A stretch of DNA of 64,000 bases from Selenomonadales bacterium (GTDB lineage: Bacteria > Bacillota > Negativicutes > Sporomusales > UBA7701): positions 62,001 to 126,000 of the forward strand of contig JARKNV010000079.1 of the NCBI GenBank assembly GCA_029976065.1, written 5' to 3'. This document shows positions 18,977 through 29,854 of this stretch, one piece after another. The position numbers and the translations under genes were made by a program. Below the pieces are notes generated by a model. It did no database searches and was not told where the DNA came from. It saw only the letters and a list, made by a program, of their open reading frames with translations. Numbering within the stretch: position 1 is the stretch's first letter; the number at the start of each line of letters is the position of its first letter.

Positions 18977-20956
18977 GTGAAAAGTATTCAGACTAAGATG
19001 ACAGTAACAATTCTTGCAATTTTCCTAGTGTCGCTAGTGGCATTGGGCGGTCTCAACTACTGGAAGGCGCGGGTAATTATCACCGAAACAGTTACGAGCG
19101 ACATGCAAGATTTAGCAGTAAAATCTGCCGGGGCTGTAGGAGATTGGCTGACAACGCGAAAAGCGGAATTGGAATTTATGTCATTGGCACCGGCGTTGCA
19201 GAGCGGGAATCCGGAAGCAATCGTTCCCTATCTCTACAATGTGGCCAATACAAAGAAAATATATGAGAATATCGGTTTTGCCGACCCAAGCGGCAAGTTT
19301 TTTAATGCACTCGGCAAAACGGGAACAATTGCACAGCGCGATTATTTTCAGCAGGCCATATCCAAAGGCGAAACCACTATTTCCGACCCGGTCGTTTCGG
19401 TGTCAACAGGACATACCGTAATTGTTGTGTGCACGCCGGTAAAAGCAAACGGCAAGATTATCGGGGCGGTGTATGGTGGCATTGACATGTCAGGTCTTGC
19501 CCAAAAAGTCGAACAGATTAAAGTTGGGGAAACGGGCTTTGCCACTCTCGTTCAAGGGGACGGCCTAAGAATAGTACATCCCAATAAAGACCTCGCCATG
19601 AAGTTTAATCCGCTTACAGACCCTAATGCCGAGCTTGATCAAAAGCAGGCTACGGAACGCATGGTCAAAGGCGAACAGGGACTCGCTACTTTCACAAGCA
19701 CCCAGGGCCAGAAAATCTACTTTGCCTTTGCACCGGTACCCGACACCAACTGGTCGCTGGGCGTCAATGTGGCGATCGATGAAGTGACTGGCACTGTTTC
19801 CACGCTGACATCGATATCACTGGTGACCATTTTCTTGGTACTTCTTATTGCCGGGCTGATTATCGCCTGGTATACCCGCCGCCTTGCAAAACCTATCCAG
19901 GTACTCGAAGAGGCTGCCAGGCGGATTGCCGGCGGCGACATCACCCGGACGAAACTAGGCATTGTGTCCAACGACGAGATAGGGCGACTGGGACAAAGTT
20001 TTGAGCAGATGACCGAAAACCTGCGCGGACTCATCGCGAAAATAACCCAGGCGACTGATCAGGTAGCCGCTTCTTCCGAGGAATTGACTGCTAGCGCACA
20101 ACAGTCGGCGGAGGCAGCCTCCCAGGTAGCGCAAGTCCTTACCGGCGTGGCGACGGGGGCGGAAAGACAGATGGAAGCCATAGACCATACTACATCGGTT
20201 GTAGAGCAAATGTCAGCCGGGGTACAGCAAATTGCGGCTAATACCAATGCCGTTGCCGGAACATCGGCAAAATCCGCCGGCGCGGCTCAGGAAGGCAGCC
20301 AAGCTGTAGAAAAAGCTGTTACGCAAATGGGAAATATCGAAAAGACTGTGACCCGTTCGGCCCAGGTTGTCACTAAGCTGGGTGAGCGATCAAAGGAAAT
20401 CGGCCAAATTGTTGACACAATCTCCGGCATCGCTGGGCAGACCAACTTGCTTGCCCTTAATGCGGCAATAGAGGCTGCCCGTGCGGGTGAGCAAGGGCGC
20501 GGGTTCGCAGTGGTGGCGGAGGAGGTTCGTAAATTAGCGGAGCAATCGCAAGACGCGGCAAAACAGATTGCCGGGTTAATAGCGGAAATCCAAAATGACA
20601 CCGATAACGCCGTTGTGGCGATGGATGACGGAACACGGGAAGTGCGTGTTGGAGCCGAAGTGGTAAATGACGCAGGCCGAGCCTTCCAGGATATTTTCCA
20701 GTCCGTCAATGAGGTATCGGGCCAGATGCGGGAGATCTCCGCCGCTATTCAACAAATGGCGAGCAGCAGTCAACAGGTTGCTGCCTCGGTACGTCAAATT
20801 GATACAATCAGCAGGGAAGCGGCAGGACAGGCGCAAACCGTATCGGCAACCACGGAAGAGCAGTCAGCCACCATGGAAGAAATAGCGGCATCTAGTCAGG
20901 CGCTTGCAAAGATGGCTGAGGAACTGACTCAGGCAGTCAGCAAGTTTAAGATATAA
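18977..20956 (+). CDS. methyl-accepting chemotaxis protein with periplasmic Cache sensor
   Basis: This 659-residue chemoreceptor has a first membrane helix at about residues 8-28. An extracellular double-Cache-type sensor domain follows to about 275, with [17 protein letters not shown] and [10 protein letters not shown]-like motifs. A second membrane helix lies near 277-300, then a HAMP linker, then a long coiled-coil signalling domain. The conserved tip is [20 protein letters not shown] near 485. GTG at 18977 is chosen because AGGGAGG precedes it; an upstream in-frame start would add 20 charged residues before the membrane helix. Double-Cache sensors commonly bind organic or amino acids, so it may steer cells toward the substrate used by the preceding genes. 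Confidence 0.9.
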   Translation: MKSIQTKMTVTILAIFLVSLVALGGLNYWKARVIITETVTSDMQDLAVKSAGAVGDWLTTRKAELEFMSLAPALQSGNPEAIVPYLYNVANTKKIYENIGFADPSGKFFNALGKTGTIAQRDYFQQAISKGETTISDPVVSVSTGHTVIVVCTPVKANGKIIGAVYGGIDMSGLAQKVEQIKVGETGFATLVQGDGLRIVHPNKDLAMKFNPLTDPNAELDQKQATERMVKGEQGLATFTSTQGQKIYFAFAPVPDTNWSLGVNVAIDEVTGTVSTLTSISLVTIFLVLLIAGLIIAWYTRRLAKPIQVLEEAARRIAGGDITRTKLGIVSNDEIGRLGQSFEQMTENLRGLIAKITQATDQVAASSEELTASAQQSAEAASQVAQVLTGVATGAERQMEAIDHTTSVVEQMSAGVQQIAANTNAVAGTSAKSAGAAQEGSQAVEKAVTQMGNIEKTVTRSAQVVTKLGERSKEIGQIVDTISGIAGQTNLLALNAAIEAARAGEQGRGFAVVAEEVRKLAEQSQDAAKQIAGLIAEIQNDTDNAVVAMDDGTREVRVGAEVVNDAGRAFQDIFQSVNEVSGQMREISAAIQQMASSSQQVAASVRQIDTISREAAGQAQTVSATTEEQSATMEEIAASSQALAKMAEELTQAVSKFKI

Positions 20957-21095
20957 AAATAGCCCGCTTTACCGGCAGCCGGTCAGGCCTGGAAAACGGC
21001 CGGGAACGAATCTGGCGGCAGCAGGTTTTCTCAACACGCCCGGGGGAACATATACAAATCCTCACACCCGCCGGAAAAATATTGCAAAAACCCTA

Positions 21096-21124
21096 TTGAC
21101 AACGCGCACCTATGCTGGTATATT
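21096..21124 (+). promoter_or_regulatory. sigma-A promoter of the leu operon
   Basis: The -35 TTGACA (21096-21101) and -10 TATATT (21119-21124) are separated by exactly 17 bases. The palindrome TTGTATACAA (21123-21132) overlaps the -10 and probable start site, and TGTATACA recurs at the ilvN promoter. Confidence 0.8.
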
Positions 21125-21214
21125 GTATACAAAGTTACACTCCGTCTTCAGAAATGACGTTTTTGCACACGGAGTTTACACTTTGATCGCCCGGCGCCTC
21201 AGGCCGACAACAGC

Positions 21215-21492
21215 ATAACAAGACTATCAACAGGTGATGATTGGGAGAAAAGGAACGGTCTAAACCGCTCAGAGAGCCGGTGGTTGCTGCGAACCGGTGC
21301 GGAAGCCGTCGCCGAACAACTCGCCCATGAACTGTTTCGCTGAACGCCCCGAGCGGCAACTAGGCGGAGACGTAAGCCGGGCGTTAGCCGGCAGCCGCTG
21401 ATGGGCGGTGAGTGAGTACAGTATAGGGTGGTACCGCGGAATATTCCGCCCCTATTGACGCCATGGCGTCAGTAGGGGCGGTTTTGTTTTCG
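21215..21492 (+). promoter_or_regulatory. T-box leader, leucine specific
   Basis: This is a tRNA-sensing transcription attenuator. The stem I apical part is visible as AGAGAGCCGGTGG ... GAACCGG, and the specifier position aligns with the Ile leader at 29855 and reads CTC (21320-21322), a leucine codon. The T-box AGGGTGGTACCGCGG is at 21425-21439. The terminator stem at 21446-21462/21465-21481 is followed by GTTTTGTTTT. Uncharged leucyl-tRNA would pair with the T-box and prevent termination before leuA. Confidence 0.93.
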
Positions 21493-21517
21493 CAGACACA
21501 AAAGGAGGAAGGCCGCA

Positions 21518-23068
21518 ATGGAAACAAGGAACATCAGGATATTCGACACGACGCTGCGGGACGGCGAACAGACCCCCGGCGTCACCCTCAACGCCGCGGA
21601 AAAGCTGGAGATCGCCCAAACCCTCGCCAAGCTCCGCGTCGACATCATCGAGGCCGGTTTCCCCGCCGCCTCCCCCGGCGACTTTGCCGCCGTCAGCGAA
21701 ATCGCCGCCAAAGTCCGCGGCCCGGTCATCGCCGGCCTCGCCCGCACCAACCCCAAGGACATCGACGCCGCCGTCCAGGCCCTCAAAAAAGCCGAGCGGC
21801 CGCGCATCCACACCTTCATTGCCACCAGCGACATCCACCTGCAATACAAGCTCAAAATGACCAGGGACGAAGTCCTCGCCGCCGCCCAGGACGCGGTGCG
21901 CCACGCCCGCCGGTTCGTCGACGACGTCGAATTCTCCGCCGAGGACGCCTCCCGCTCCGACCGCGACTACCTCTGCCGGGTCTTCGCCGCCGCCATCGCC
22001 GCCGGCGCCACCACCATCAACATCCCCGACACCGTCGGCTACACCACCCCCGACGAATTCGCCGCCCTCATCCGCTACATCCGCGAACGCGTCCCCAACA
22101 TCGACCAGGCCGTCATCAGCGTCCACTGCCACAACGACCTCGGCATGGCGGTCGCCAACTCGCTGTCCGCCGTCCAAAACGGCGCCGGCCAGGTCGAATG
22201 CACCGTCAACGGCCTCGGCGAACGAGCCGGCAACGCCGCCATGGAGGAAATCATCATGGCCCTCCACACCCGCCCCGAATACTACCGGGCCGCCACCGCC
22301 ATCGACACCCGCCACATCTACCGCGCCTCGCGGCTCGTCAGCGTCCTCAGCGGCATTGCCGTCCAGCCCAACAAAGCCGTCGTTGGCGACAACGCCTTCG
22401 CCCACGAATCGGGCATCCACCAGCACGGCGTTTTGAACAACGCCCTCACCTACGAAATAATGCGCCCCGAAGCGATCGGCCTCAACAGGAACGCCCTCAT
22501 CCTCGGCAAACTGTCCGGCCGCCACGCTCTCGAAGAGCGCCTCAAATCCCTCGGCTACGACCTCGAACCCGAGCGCATCAACGAAATCTTCGTCAAATTC
22601 AAGGAACTGGCCGACCGCAAGAAAATGGTCTTCGACCGCGACATCGAAGCCCTCGTCACCGAAAAAGCATCGGCCATGCCCGAGTGGTACCGCCTCGCCA
22701 CCCACCACGTCGTCAGCGGCAACCATACCACCGCCACCGCCATGGTCAGAATCGAGACCGATCGCGGCTTCACCGAACAGGCCGCCTGCGGCGACGGGCC
22801 CGTCGACGCCGCCTTCAAAGCCATCGAGAAAGCCGTCGGCTTCCCCATCTGCCTCAAAGACTACCAGATCAAAGCCGTCACCTCCGGCCAGGACGCCCTC
22901 GGCGAGGCCACCGTCTGGCTCGAGCAGGACGGCCGGATCATCAGCGGTCGCGGCCTCAGCACCGACATCATCGAAGCCAGCACCCGGGCATACATCAACG
23001 CCATCAACAAACTAATCGCCACCTGCGGCCAGCCGGCCGTCGGTGAAAAAGCAGCGGGAGGAGAATAA
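21518..23068 (+). CDS. leuA: 2-isopropylmalate synthase
   Basis: This 516-residue enzyme condenses acetyl-CoA with 2-oxoisovalerate, the committed step of leucine synthesis. The catalytic barrel begins [18 protein letters not shown], and the metal motif [12 protein letters not shown] is present. The C-terminal part from about residue 390 matches the LeuA dimerisation and leucine-feedback domain, so full length is preserved. AAAGGAGG precedes the ATG. It is the first gene after the Leu T-box and is followed five bases later by leuC. Confidence 0.96.
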   Translation: METRNIRIFDTTLRDGEQTPGVTLNAAEKLEIAQTLAKLRVDIIEAGFPAASPGDFAAVSEIAAKVRGPVIAGLARTNPKDIDAAVQALKKAERPRIHTFIATSDIHLQYKLKMTRDEVLAAAQDAVRHARRFVDDVEFSAEDASRSDRDYLCRVFAAAIAAGATTINIPDTVGYTTPDEFAALIRYIRERVPNIDQAVISVHCHNDLGMAVANSLSAVQNGAGQVECTVNGLGERAGNAAMEEIIMALHTRPEYYRAATAIDTRHIYRASRLVSVLSGIAVQPNKAVVGDNAFAHESGIHQHGVLNNALTYEIMRPEAIGLNRNALILGKLSGRHALEERLKSLGYDLEPERINEIFVKFKELADRKKMVFDRDIEALVTEKASAMPEWYRLATHHVVSGNHTTATAMVRIETDRGFTEQAACGDGPVDAAFKAIEKAVGFPICLKDYQIKAVTSGQDALGEATVWLEQDGRIISGRGLSTDIIEASTRAYINAINKLIATCGQPAVGEKAAGGE

Positions 23069-23073
23069 ACCCT

Positions 23074-24332
<1,259 letters not shown>

Positions 24333-24336
<4 letters not shown>

Positions 24337-24824
24337 TCCTCGAAGGCAACGTCTGGCGCTACGGTGACAACGTCGACACCGACGTCATCATCCCCGCCCG
24401 CTACCTCAACACCGCCGACCCCCAAGCCCTCGCCGCCCACTGCATGGAAGACATCGATCCCGCCTTCGCCGGCAAAGTCAAACCCGGGGACATCATCGTC
24501 GCCGGCCGCAACTTCGGCTGCGGCTCCTCCCGCGAGCACGCCCCCGTCGCCATCAAAGCCAGCGGCGTCACCTGCGTCATCGCCGACGGCTTCGCCCGCA
24601 TCTTCTACCGCAACGGCATCAACATCGGCCTGCCCCTCGTCGAACTGGGCGCAGCCGTCGCCGAAATGAATAACGGCGACCGCATCCGCGTCGACCTCGA
24701 CGCCGGCACCATCGAAAACCTCGTCAGCGGCAAAAAATTCGCCATCCAGCCGCTGCCCGGCTTCATCCAGGAAATCGCCCGAGCCGGCGGCCTCATCAAC
24801 TACGTCAAGGGGGAAAAGGCGTGA
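24333..24824 (+). CDS. leuD: 3-isopropylmalate dehydratase, small subunit
   Basis: This 163-residue swivel-domain subunit has the substrate-binding loop [14 protein letters not shown] near residues 55-68 and NTADPQALA near the N-terminus. It pairs with LeuC. The start ATG overlaps the leuC stop, and its own stop overlaps the leuB GTG start, so leuC, leuD and leuB are translated as a coupled set. Confidence 0.95.
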
Positions 24825-25888
24825 GCAGCAAAAAAATCGTCGTCATTCCCGGCGACGGCATCGGTCCCGAAATCACCGCCGCCGCCCGCGAACCCCTCGT
24901 CCTAGCCGCCCGCAAAGCCGGCCTCGACCTCCAGTTCACCACCTGCCTCGCCGGCGGCGCCGCCATCGACGCGCGCGGCGTGCCCCTGCCGGACGACACC
25001 CTGGCCGCCGCCCAGGCCGCCGACGCCGTCCTTCTCGGCGCGGTCGGCGGGCCCAAATGGGACGGCGTGGCGCCCGACCTCCGCCCCGAAAAAGCCATCC
25101 TCGGCCTCCGCAAAGCCCTCGGCCTCTACGCCAACCTCCGGCCGGTAAAAGTCTCCGAATCTTTAGCCGCCTACTCGCCCCTCAAACCCGAAATCGTCGC
25201 CGGCACCGACATCCTCATCGTCCGCGAACTCACCGGCGGCATCTACTTCGGGCCGAAATGCGAAAGCAAAACCGTCGAAGGCGTCGAACGGGCCTGGGAC
25301 ACCGAAATATACAGCGCCCCCGAAATAACCCGCATCGTCAAAATGGCCTGCCAGGCCGCCAAAGGCCGCCGCGGCAAAGTCACCTCCGTCGACAAGGCCA
25401 ACGTCCTCGCCTCCTCCCGCCTCTGGCGGCGGGTGGCCGCCGCCGTCGCCAAAGAAGAAGGCGTCGAAATCGGCAACATGTATGTCGACAACTGCGCCAT
25501 GCAGCTCGTCCTCGGCCCCAAAACCTTCGACGTCATCGTCACAAGCAACCTCTTCGGCGACATCCTCAGCGACGAAGCCGCCGTAGTCGCCGGCTCCATC
25601 GGCCTTCTCCCCTCGGCCAGCATCGGCGACGGCCCCGGCCTCTACGAGCCCATCCACGGCTCGGCTCCCGACATCGCCGGCCAGGGGATCGCCAACCCCA
25701 TCGGCACCATCCTGTCAGCCGCCATGCTCCTCCGCCACTCCCTCAAAGCCGAAGCCCCCGCCGCCGCCATCGAAGCGGCCGTCGACGCCGTCCTCGCCGC
25801 CGGCTACCGCACCGCCGACCTCTACCGGCCGGGGCTGACGAAAGTCTCCACCAACAAGATGGCCGAACTGATAATCAAGCAACTATAA
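24821..25888 (+). CDS. leuB: 3-isopropylmalate dehydrogenase
   Basis: This 355-residue enzyme oxidises and decarboxylates 3-isopropylmalate with NAD to give 2-oxoisocaproate. VIPGDGIGPEIT is at the N-terminus. The substrate and metal motif is seen in the segment ending NLFGDILSDEAAVVAGSIG, and the NAD-binding part includes IHGSAPDIAGQGIANP. Start is GTG at 24821, overlapping the leuD stop. A 168 bp hairpin repeat follows before ilvB1. Confidence 0.96.
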   Translation: MSSKKIVVIPGDGIGPEITAAAREPLVLAARKAGLDLQFTTCLAGGAAIDARGVPLPDDTLAAAQAADAVLLGAVGGPKWDGVAPDLRPEKAILGLRKALGLYANLRPVKVSESLAAYSPLKPEIVAGTDILIVRELTGGIYFGPKCESKTVEGVERAWDTEIYSAPEITRIVKMACQAAKGRRGKVTSVDKANVLASSRLWRRVAAAVAKEEGVEIGNMYVDNCAMQLVLGPKTFDVIVTSNLFGDILSDEAAVVAGSIGLLPSASIGDGPGLYEPIHGSAPDIAGQGIANPIGTILSAAMLLRHSLKAEAPAAAIEAAVDAVLAAGYRTADLYRPGLTKVSTNKMAELIIKQL

Positions 25889-25895
25889 CAGGGGG

Positions 25896-26063
25896 ATTGC
25901 CTAAAAAGTCCATCTGCGGCGTACCCGCAAGGGGTAGGCCGCCGTTCTAAAGCGCTGAAGCGCTAAGAACGGTGCACTTGCTCCTGCGGGCGCTTGCTAG
26001 CGTACGCACCGAGTACGCGTCGCGTCCTCGGGTGCGCCTTGCATCTGGAGCTTTTTAGACAAT
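25896..26063 (+). repeat. intergenic hairpin repeat, copy A
   Basis: This is one of five related elements in the window. Its ends pair with each other (ATTGCCTAAAAAG with CTTTTTAGACAAT). Inside are CATCTGCGGCG near the left end and CGCCTTGCATCTGG near the right end. The central tip is GCTTGCTAGCGTACG...CGAGTACGC. It separates leuB from ilvB1. Confidence 0.8.
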
Positions 26064-26098
26064 CCGCACAAATCATTACCAGAAGGAGGTGCTGCGGT

Positions 26099-27757
26099 AT
26101 GCGCATATCCGGCGCCCAAATCATCGTCGAATGCCTCAAAGAACAAGGCGTCGACACCGTCTTCGGCTACCCCGGCGGCACCATCCTGCCGCTCTACGAC
26201 GCCCTCCTGAGCGCGCCTATCAGGCACATCCTCACCGTCCACGAACAGGGCGCGGCCCACGCCGCCGACGGCTACGCCCGCGCCAGCGGCCGGGTGGGGG
26301 TCTGCATCGCCACCTCCGGACCGGGCGCCACCAACCTCGTCACCGGCCTGGCGGCCGCCTTCATGGACTCCGTTCCCGTCGTCGCCGTCACCGGCCAGGT
26401 CCCCACCGCCCTCATCGGCCGCGACGCCTTCCAGGAAGTCGACATCACCGGCATAACCATGCCGATAACCAAGCACAACTTCCTTGTCAAGGACCCCGCC
26501 AAACTGGCCGACACCCTGCGCCACGCCTTCCGCATCGCCGCCTCCGGCCGGCCCGGCCCCGTGCTCGTCGACATCCCGCGCGACATCCAGGCCGCCGAAG
26601 TGCTGTTCGAGCCCGCCGCCCAGCCCACCACAGTGCCCTTCGCCCTGTCCGCGGCAGTGCTGGCCCGCATCGGCGCCGCCGTCGAAGCCATCGGCCGCGC
26701 CGAACGGCCGGTCATCATCGTCGGCGGCGGCGCGGTAGCCGCCGAAGCCTCCGCCGAAGTCGCCGCCCTGGCCGAAAAGCTCGCCAGCCCCGTTGTCAGC
26801 ACCCTCATGGGCCTCGGGGCAATCCCCGCCTCCCATCGCCTCTTCCTCGGCCTCACCGGCATGCACGGCCACAAACCGGCCAACAACTGCATCCACGACG
26901 CCGACCTCATCATCGCCGTCGGCAGCCGCTTCAGCGACCGCGTCACCGGCGACCGGGCCAAATACGCCGCCGGCAAAACCGTCATCCACATCGACGTCGA
27001 CCCGGCGGAAATCGATAAAAACGTCGCCGCCGGCATCGGCCTCACCGGCGACATGAAAACCATCCTCTCCTTCCTCGCCGAGCGGGTCGCGGCCGGGCGC
27101 AACGAACCGTGGTGGGAAAGAATCGCCGCCTGGCAGGACGATAACCGCAGCGAGCCGGCCGGCGACCGCCTCACCGCCCCGTGGCTGTTCGCGGAAATCT
27201 CCGCCCGGACCGCCGGCGCCGACTGCATCTTCGCCACCGACGTCGGCCAGCACCAGATGTGGGCCGCCCAGCACCTCAAAATCGAAACCCCGCGCACATG
27301 GCTCACCTCCGGCGGCCTCGGCGCCATGGGCTTCGGCCTCCCGGCCGCCATGGGCGCCCAGTTCGCCGCCCCCGGCAAGCGCGTCATCCACATCGCCGGC
27401 GACGGCGGCTTCAAAATGACCGGCGCCGAGCTTTACACCATCGCCGCCCACCGCCTGCCCGTCATCTCCGTCATCGTCAACAACAACGGCCTCGGCATGA
27501 TCCGCCAGCTCCAGCACGCTTTTTTCGCCAAGCGCTACACCGCCTGCGAGCTGCCGGCCGTCGACTTCACCGCCTTCGCCGCGGCCTTCGGCATACCCGC
27601 CCGCTCCGTCGACACCCCCGGGGACTTTACCGCCGCCTTCGCCGCCGCCCTGGCCGCCGCCGGCCCGCGGGTCATCGTCGCCAACATCGCCCCTGAAGAC
27701 CTCGTAACCCCCATGGTGCCGCCGGGGGCGGCCATCAACGCCTATCTCGACATCTGA
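26099..27757 (+). CDS. ilvB: acetolactate synthase, large subunit (first copy)
   Basis: This is a 552-residue thiamine-diphosphate enzyme that condenses two pyruvates, or pyruvate with 2-oxobutyrate, in the first common step to Val, Leu and Ile. Motifs are TVFGYPGG, VHEQGAAHAADGYARASG, and the TPP motif starting AGDGGFKMTGAEL and continuing to NNNGLGM. The ATG at 26099 follows AGAAGGAGGTG; an upstream frame extending through the repeat is not coding. No leader of its own is visible, so it is probably read from the leu promoter through copy A. It needs the IlvN regulatory subunit encoded at 28177. Confidence 0.95.
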   Translation: MRISGAQIIVECLKEQGVDTVFGYPGGTILPLYDALLSAPIRHILTVHEQGAAHAADGYARASGRVGVCIATSGPGATNLVTGLAAAFMDSVPVVAVTGQVPTALIGRDAFQEVDITGITMPITKHNFLVKDPAKLADTLRHAFRIAASGRPGPVLVDIPRDIQAAEVLFEPAAQPTTVPFALSAAVLARIGAAVEAIGRAERPVIIVGGGAVAAEASAEVAALAEKLASPVVSTLMGLGAIPASHRLFLGLTGMHGHKPANNCIHDADLIIAVGSRFSDRVTGDRAKYAAGKTVIHIDVDPAEIDKNVAAGIGLTGDMKTILSFLAERVAAGRNEPWWERIAAWQDDNRSEPAGDRLTAPWLFAEISARTAGADCIFATDVGQHQMWAAQHLKIETPRTWLTSGGLGAMGFGLPAAMGAQFAAPGKRVIHIAGDGGFKMTGAELYTIAAHRLPVISVIVNNNGLGMIRQLQHAFFAKRYTACELPAVDFTAFAAAFGIPARSVDTPGDFTAAFAAALAAAGPRVIVANIAPEDLVTPMVPPGAAINAYLDI

Positions 27758-27772
27758 AAGGAGGTGGCCTTA

Positions 27773-27883
27773 ATGACCGCCAGCATCGACCTGCAAACAA
27801 TCGTTCCCGCCGACGCCGAAGCCATCCCCGGAGTCGATCCGCGGGCCGACGAGAACCTGCTGCGCCAATCCCTCGGCGCATAA
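27773..27883 (+). CDS. 36-residue microprotein after ilvB1, GVDPxADxNLLR family
   Basis: This is a short gene with an excellent ribosome binding site (AAAGGAGGTGG) six bases before ATG, 15 bases after the ilvB1 stop. The product begins MTASIDLQTIVPADAEA and ends GVDPRADENLLRQSLGA. The ending matches GVDPHADQNLLRLAGIA in the 32-residue gene after ilvC (29722-29820). Outside that ending the two differ, so selection appears to keep the C-terminal motif. No signal peptide, membrane helix or cysteine is present. Function is unknown; candidates are a small AHAS or IlvC partner, or a peptide whose translation matters for the RNA switch just downstream. Confidence 0.7.
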   Translation: MTASIDLQTIVPADAEAIPGVDPRADENLLRQSLGA

Positions 27884-27915
27884 CAAAAAAGAATAAAGAA
27901 CTTATCAAAAGTATA

Positions 27916-27944
27916 TTGACAAAATTGTTTAGTCCGTGGATAAT
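27916..27944 (+). promoter_or_regulatory. sigma-A promoter of ilvN-ilvC
   Basis: The -35 TTGACA (27916-27921) and -10 GATAAT (27939-27944) are 17 bases apart. ATGTATACAA follows directly, the same TGTATACA palindrome at the same place as in the leuA promoter. Confidence 0.8.
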
Positions 27945-27969
27945 GTATACAACATTACAATGATGTGAT

Positions 27970-28115
27970 GTAAGGAAGTGCGTCTAGGGTTCCGCCGTAA
28001 ACTTACGGGCCTGGACCGAGCGGCGCAGAATGCGATACGCATTACACCGTGGGTATAAAAGACCCTGCGGGAAGTTTCTTACGCAAAAGTAGGGGACTTT
28101 TCGGCAGGGCATTTT
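27970..28115 (+). promoter_or_regulatory. ykkC-class riboswitch with terminator, probably ppGpp-sensing (subtype 2a)
   Basis: The conserved ykkC core is recognisable: TCTAGGGTTCCGC, then CTGGACCGAGCGGCGC, then ACACCGTGGGTATAAAAGAC and CCTGCGGGAAG. P1 pairs GTAAGGAA (27970-27977) with TTTCTTAC (28075-28082). Within the aptamer's 3' side, CCCTGC (28063-28068) can instead pair with GCAGGG (28104-28109), followed by CATTTTT, making a terminator. Ligand binding would therefore favour read-through. Guanidine and PRPP are other ykkC ligands; the branched-chain amino acid genes downstream favour the ppGpp subtype by context. Confidence 0.8.
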
Positions 28116-28176
28116 TATACCCCTACGCCTTGTATACAGTATTCAGTATGCTTGTATTTCGAGAGGAGGATCGACC

Positions 28177-28704
28177 ATGAAACATGTGCTGTCAATACTG
28201 GTCTACAACCAGCCCGGCGTGCTGGTCAGGGTCGCCGGCATGTTCTCGCGGCGGGGCTTCAACATCCACAGCCTGGCCGTCGGTACGACCCAGGACCCGA
28301 AATACTCGCGAATTACCGTGGTCGTCTGCGGCGACAACGGCATCCTCGACCAGGTCGTCAAGCAGCTCGACAAACTCGTCGAAGTCGAAGCCATCCAGCT
28401 TCTGCCCCCCGAAGCCTCGGTCCGGCGGGGGATAGCGATGGTCAAAATCGCGGCCGGCAACGACAAGCGGGCCGAAATTCTCAAACTCGCCGAAGTCTTT
28501 CGCGCCAGCATCGTCGACCTGTCCACCCAGACGGCCACCTTCGAAATAACCGGCGACGACGACAAGATCGACGCCTTCATCGACCTCTTAAACCCCTACG
28601 GCATCATCGAAATGGTCCGCACCGGCATGGCCGGCCTCGCCCGCGGCGAGAGCAACATCCACCAGTACGAGAGGAGAGAATACTTTGAGCAAATTGTATT
28701 ATGA
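28177..28704 (+). CDS. ilvN: acetolactate synthase, small regulatory subunit
   Basis: This 175-residue subunit has an N-terminal ACT domain ([20 protein letters not shown], then [10 protein letters not shown]) that binds valine, and a C-terminal activation domain. It stimulates the large subunit and gives feedback control. GAGGAGG precedes the ATG. Its last 20 bases overlap the start of ilvC. It is the only small subunit in the window and would have to serve both IlvB copies. Confidence 0.94.
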   Translation: MKHVLSILVYNQPGVLVRVAGMFSRRGFNIHSLAVGTTQDPKYSRITVVVCGDNGILDQVVKQLDKLVEVEAIQLLPPEASVRRGIAMVKIAAGNDKRAEILKLAEVFRASIVDLSTQTATFEITGDDDKIDAFIDLLNPYGIIEMVRTGMAGLARGESNIHQYERREYFEQIVL

Positions 28705-29677
28705 TCTTGACGCCAACTGGGATATGATCAGCAGCAAAAAAATCGCCGTCATCGGTTACGGCAGCCAGGGCCACGCCCACGCCCTCAACCTCAAGGAGAG
28801 CGGCATCGACGTAACCGTCGGCCTCTATAAAGGCAGCAAATCCTGGCTCAAAGCCGAGAGCGACGGCCTCAAAGTCGCCGCCGTGGCCGACGCCGTCAGC
28901 GGCGCCGACATCGTCATGATCCTCATTCCCGACGAGCGGCAGGGCCAGGTCTACCGCGACCACATCGCCCCCAACCTCAAAGCCGGCGCCGCCCTCGCCT
29001 TCGCCCACGGCTTCAACATCCACTTCAGCCAGGTCGTGCCGCCCGAAAATATCGACGTCTTCATGGTCGCCCCCAAAGGACCCGGCCATCTCGTCCGCCG
29101 GATGTACAGCGAAGGCAAAGGCGTCCCCTGTCTCATGGCCGTCCACCAGAACTTCACCGGCAACGCCCAGGAACTCGCCCTCGCGTACGCCCGCGGCATC
29201 GGCGGCACCCGCGCCGGCGTCCTGGCCACCACCTTCAAGGAAGAAACCGAAACCGACCTCTTCGGCGAACAGGCCGTCCTTTGCGGCGGCATCAGCGAAC
29301 TCATCAAGGCGGGCTTCGAAACCCTCGTGGAAGCCGGCTACCAGCCCGAATCGGCCTACTTCGAGTGCATGCACGAAATGAAACTCATCGTCGACCTCAT
29401 GTACGAAGGCGGCATCGGCATGATGCGCTACTCCATCAGCGACACCGCCGAATTCGGCGACTACATGACAGGCAAACGCATCATCCCCGACGCCACCCGC
29501 GCCGAAATGAGGCAGATCCTCGCCGAAATCCAGAACGGCGAATTCGCCAAAAAGTGGATCCTCGAAAACCAGGCCAACCGCCCCGTCTTCAACGCCATGC
29601 GGCGGCGCGAGGCCGAGCACCAGATCGAGAAAGTCGGCCGCGACCTCAGGGCCATGATGCCCTGGCTCAAAAAGTAG
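28685..29677 (+). CDS. ilvC: ketol-acid reductoisomerase
   Basis: This 330-residue class I enzyme converts acetolactate or acetohydroxybutyrate to the dihydroxy acid, using NAD(P)H and magnesium. [17 protein letters not shown] is the nucleotide-binding loop. [11 protein letters not shown] and the acidic metal ligands in [17 protein letters not shown] are present. Start is TTG at 28685, inside the ilvN end, with GAGAGGAGAG upstream. Residues expected for catalysis are all there. Confidence 0.96.
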   Translation: MSKLYYDLDANWDMISSKKIAVIGYGSQGHAHALNLKESGIDVTVGLYKGSKSWLKAESDGLKVAAVADAVSGADIVMILIPDERQGQVYRDHIAPNLKAGAALAFAHGFNIHFSQVVPPENIDVFMVAPKGPGHLVRRMYSEGKGVPCLMAVHQNFTGNAQELALAYARGIGGTRAGVLATTFKEETETDLFGEQAVLCGGISELIKAGFETLVEAGYQPESAYFECMHEMKLIVDLMYEGGIGMMRYSISDTAEFGDYMTGKRIIPDATRAEMRQILAEIQNGEFAKKWILENQANRPVFNAMRRREAEHQIEKVGRDLRAMMPWLKK

Positions 29678-29721
29678 CAGACCTCATTCAGCAGATATAA
29701 AAACGGCAAGGAGGGACCGAA

Positions 29722-29820
29722 ATGGAACGTTTAGCGCATGTTGGCGGGATCAGCGACGACCTCGGCGGCGTCGACCCGCATGCGGACCAGAACCTGCTGC
29801 GCCTCGCCGGAATCGCCTAA
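29722..29820 (+). CDS. 32-residue microprotein after ilvC, GVDPxADxNLLR family
   Basis: This short gene has GGCAAGGAGGGA before ATG, 44 bases after the ilvC stop. The product begins MERLAHVGGISDDLG and ends GVDPHADQNLLRLAGIA. It is a paralogue of the microprotein at 27773-27883 only in that last part. Like the first copy it sits immediately upstream of an RNA switch, here the Ile T-box, and in an acetohydroxyacid pathway transcript. Function unknown. Confidence 0.7.
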   Translation: MERLAHVGGISDDLGGVDPHADQNLLRLAGIA

Positions 29821-29854
29821 AACCTTCTTCTCCCACGGAATCATACTGCCGATA

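Noticed and set aside
25896-26063. CRISPR array or tRNA-like gene in the repeat-rich gaps
   Set aside because: The repeats are dispersed single hairpins with no regular spacers, and no cloverleaf with acceptor stem and TTC loop is visible.
25994-26098. 35-codon N-terminal extension of ilvB1
   Set aside because: It translates hairpin repeat copy A. The family start and AGGAGGTG both point to the ATG at 26099.
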